Assembly: GCF_001679485.1 (NCBI RefSeq) | Contig: NZ_LZOZ01000019.1 | Coordinates: forward strand, 62,001-126,000 | DNA: 64,000 nucleotides | Origin: Haemophilus sp. CCUG 60358 | Lineage (GTDB): Bacteria; Pseudomonadota; Gammaproteobacteria; Enterobacterales; Pasteurellaceae | Reading direction: 5' to 3' | Shown here: positions 62,476 through 64,000 of the stretch, one piece after another | Numbering within the stretch: position 1 is the first letter of the stretch | How the letters are laid out: each line of letters begins with the position of its first letter | Position numbers and translations under genes: made by a program | The notes under the pieces: generated by a model | The model's input: only the letters and a program-made list of their open reading frames with translations | Told to the model about the DNA's origin: nothing | Databases searched by the model: none

Positions 62476-64000
62476 TTATGCTTTATATTTTAAATAGATC
62501 GTTGCGAGTGGCGGAATGGTCACGCTAATCGAATTATCTCGTCCGTGACTTGCGATCGCTTCGCTTTCTACCAAGCCAAAATTACCAACGTTTGAACCTT
62601 GATAATACATTGAGTCAGTATTCAAAATTTCTTCGTATTCACCCGCTGCATTAATCCCAATGCGATAGCCTTCGCGTGGCACAGGTGTGAAGTTACTGAT
62701 CACAATAATGCGTTCACCATCACTGCTTTTACGTTCAAAAGCAAAGACTGAATTTTCCGCATCATCTACCACTAACCAATCAAAGCCTTCCGGTTCACCA
62801 TCTAACTCAAAGAGCGGTGCATTTTTTTGATAAATTCCGTTCAAATCTTTGACTAATTGCAATACGCCTTTATGCCATAGGCCACCATGGTTTTCGTCAA
62901 GCAAGAACCAATCCAAACTTTCTTCATAATTCCATTCGCGACCTTGAGCAAATTCATTGCCCATGAATAATAATTTCTTGCCTGGATAGCCCCACATATA
63001 ACCGTAGTAAGCACGCAAGTTAGCGAATTTTTGCCACGCATCGCCTGGCATTTTGCCGAGTAACGAACATTTGCCGTGTACCACCTCATCGTGAGAAAGC
63101 GGTAACACAAAGTTTTCGCTGTATTGATAAATCATCCCGAAGGTCATTTTGTCGTGATGATAACGACGATAAACTGGATCGAGTTTCATATAACTTAGGG
63201 TGTCATTCATCCAGCCCATGTTCCATTTAAAATTAAATCCAAGCCCCCCATTTTCGGTCGGATGGGTTACGCCACCGAAAGAAGTGGATTCTTCCGCAAT
63301 CGAAATCGCGCCAGACACTTCAGAATGGATTTTCCAGTTGGTATGTTTTAAGAATTCAATGGCTTCTAAGTTTTCACGACCGCCATATTGATTCGGAATC
63401 CATTCGCCTTCAGCTCGGCTATAATCGCGATAAATCATTGATGCGACCGCATCTACACGGATACCATCTACACCAAATCGCTCAAGCCAATACAGTGCAT
63501 TACTGGATAAGAAGTTTCTCACTTCATTACGACCATAGTTATAAATTAAGGTATTCCAGTCTTGATGATAGCCTTCACGTGGGTCAGCATGTTCATATAA
63601 GGCTGTACCATCAAATGCCACTAAACCGTGTGTATCACTAGGGAAATGCCCTGGCACCCAGTCTAAAATCACATTAATGCCTGCTTTGTGCGCTTTTTCG
63701 ACTAAGCGTTTAAAGCCTTCTGGTGTACCAAAACGACTCGTTGGTGAATACAGCCCTATCGGTTGGTAGCCCCAAGAGCCATCAAATGGAAATTCGGAGA
63801 GTGGTAAAAACTCGATATGGGTAAAGCCCATATGTTTTACATAAGGAATAAGCTCATCGGCAATTTGGTCGTAATCTAGCCAGAAATTATTTTCTAAATT
63901 ACGGCGCCATGATCCCAAATGTACTTCGTAAATCGAAATAGGTTGATTACGTTGATTCGCTTTACGACGTTGCTCCGTCATTTCGACTACATCCAGCAAC
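62476..64000 (-). CDS. glgB: 1,4-alpha-glucan branching enzyme GlgB, C-terminal part (5' end outside window)
   Basis: The visible 507 codons contain the GH13 domain: [25 protein letters not shown] (nucleophile Asp), the catalytic Glu region [25 protein letters not shown], and the beta-sandwich C-terminus. About 220 N-terminal residues are missing beyond the right edge. First gene of glgBXCAP as seen here. Confidence 0.96.
   Translation of the reverse strand, partial: LLDVVEMTEQRRKANQRNQPISIYEVHLGSWRRNLENNFWLDYDQIADELIPYVKHMGFTHIEFLPLSEFPFDGSWGYQPIGLYSPTSRFGTPEGFKRLVEKAHKAGINVILDWVPGHFPSDTHGLVAFDGTALYEHADPREGYHQDWNTLIYNYGRNEVRNFLSSNALYWLERFGVDGIRVDAVASMIYRDYSRAEGEWIPNQYGGRENLEAIEFLKHTNWKIHSEVSGAISIAEESTSFGGVTHPTENGGLGFNFKWNMGWMNDTLSYMKLDPVYRRYHHDKMTFGMIYQYSENFVLPLSHDEVVHGKCSLLGKMPGDAWQKFANLRAYYGYMWGYPGKKLLFMGNEFAQGREWNYEESLDWFLLDENHGGLWHKGVLQLVKDLNGIYQKNAPLFELDGEPEGFDWLVVDDAENSVFAFERKSSDGERIIVISNFTPVPREGYRIGINAAGEYEEILNTDSMYYQGSNVGNFGLVESEAIASHGRDNSISVTIPPLATIYLKYKA

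Overview
The window looks like a Haemophilus-type Pasteurellaceae chromosome, most probably the H. parainfluenzae group. The Hin-type DNA uptake signal (9-mer AAGTGCGGT / ACCGCACTT) recurs more than thirty times by eye. The base composition is AT-rich, and gene neighbourhoods match H. influenzae Rd blocks as I remember them: fabA-lonH, ybaK, cspD-yoaH-truC-yqcC, rnfABCDGE-nth, uup, truB-rbfA-infB-nusA-rimP, ribH-nusB-thiL-pgpA, glgBXCAP. No IS element, prophage, rRNA or CRISPR array was found.

Layout. 1-2481: recB (minus, 3' end outside). 2619-10075: a type I restriction-modification locus, probably type IC, in the order hsdM-hsdS, two very AT-rich genes (small membrane protein plus DUF4868/KwaB-like protein, a candidate Kiwa pair), then hsdR. 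10155-12854 (minus): ychN, a purine permease, usg. 12931-19307: ybaK, fabA, lonH, matP, cspD, yoaH, truC, yqcC, acyP, yccT. 19402-29426 (plus): yccS, the rnf (rsx) electron-transport operon, nth and a sodium:solute transporter. A 24-codon single-TM ORF sits coupled between rnfA and rnfB. 29471-33927 (minus): uup, dgt, lrgB, lrgA. 34040-37755 (plus): secreted nuclease, csdA, csdE, DUF2310 protein, queF. 37799-45078 (minus): tyrA, then truB-rbfA-infB-nusA-rimP led by the initiator tRNA metY. 45192-50899: a 42-residue lipoprotein coupled to a kinase-like gene, a DUF1439 protein, the qseC/qseB/ygiW set, a lipoprotein, yfaE, and a tandem pair of small membrane genes, one broken. 51038-54936 (minus): ribH-nusB-thiL-pgpA-lysE-type-dapB. 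55042-64000 (minus): glgB (partial)-glgX-glgC-glgA-glgP.

How it fits together. The left end is the accessory part. A restriction system whose specificity gene carries both a G8 tract and an in-frame 12-bp tandem repeat shares its locus with a candidate membrane-anchored defence pair, and lies head-to-head with recB. The rest is core metabolism and information processing. Several operator-like sites can be read: TyrR-type boxes before tyrA, a FadR-type box before fabA, PmrA/QseB-type direct repeats before ygiW, a CRP-like site before lrgA and a matS-like site before matP. All homology statements are from recognition of sequence motifs; no search was run.
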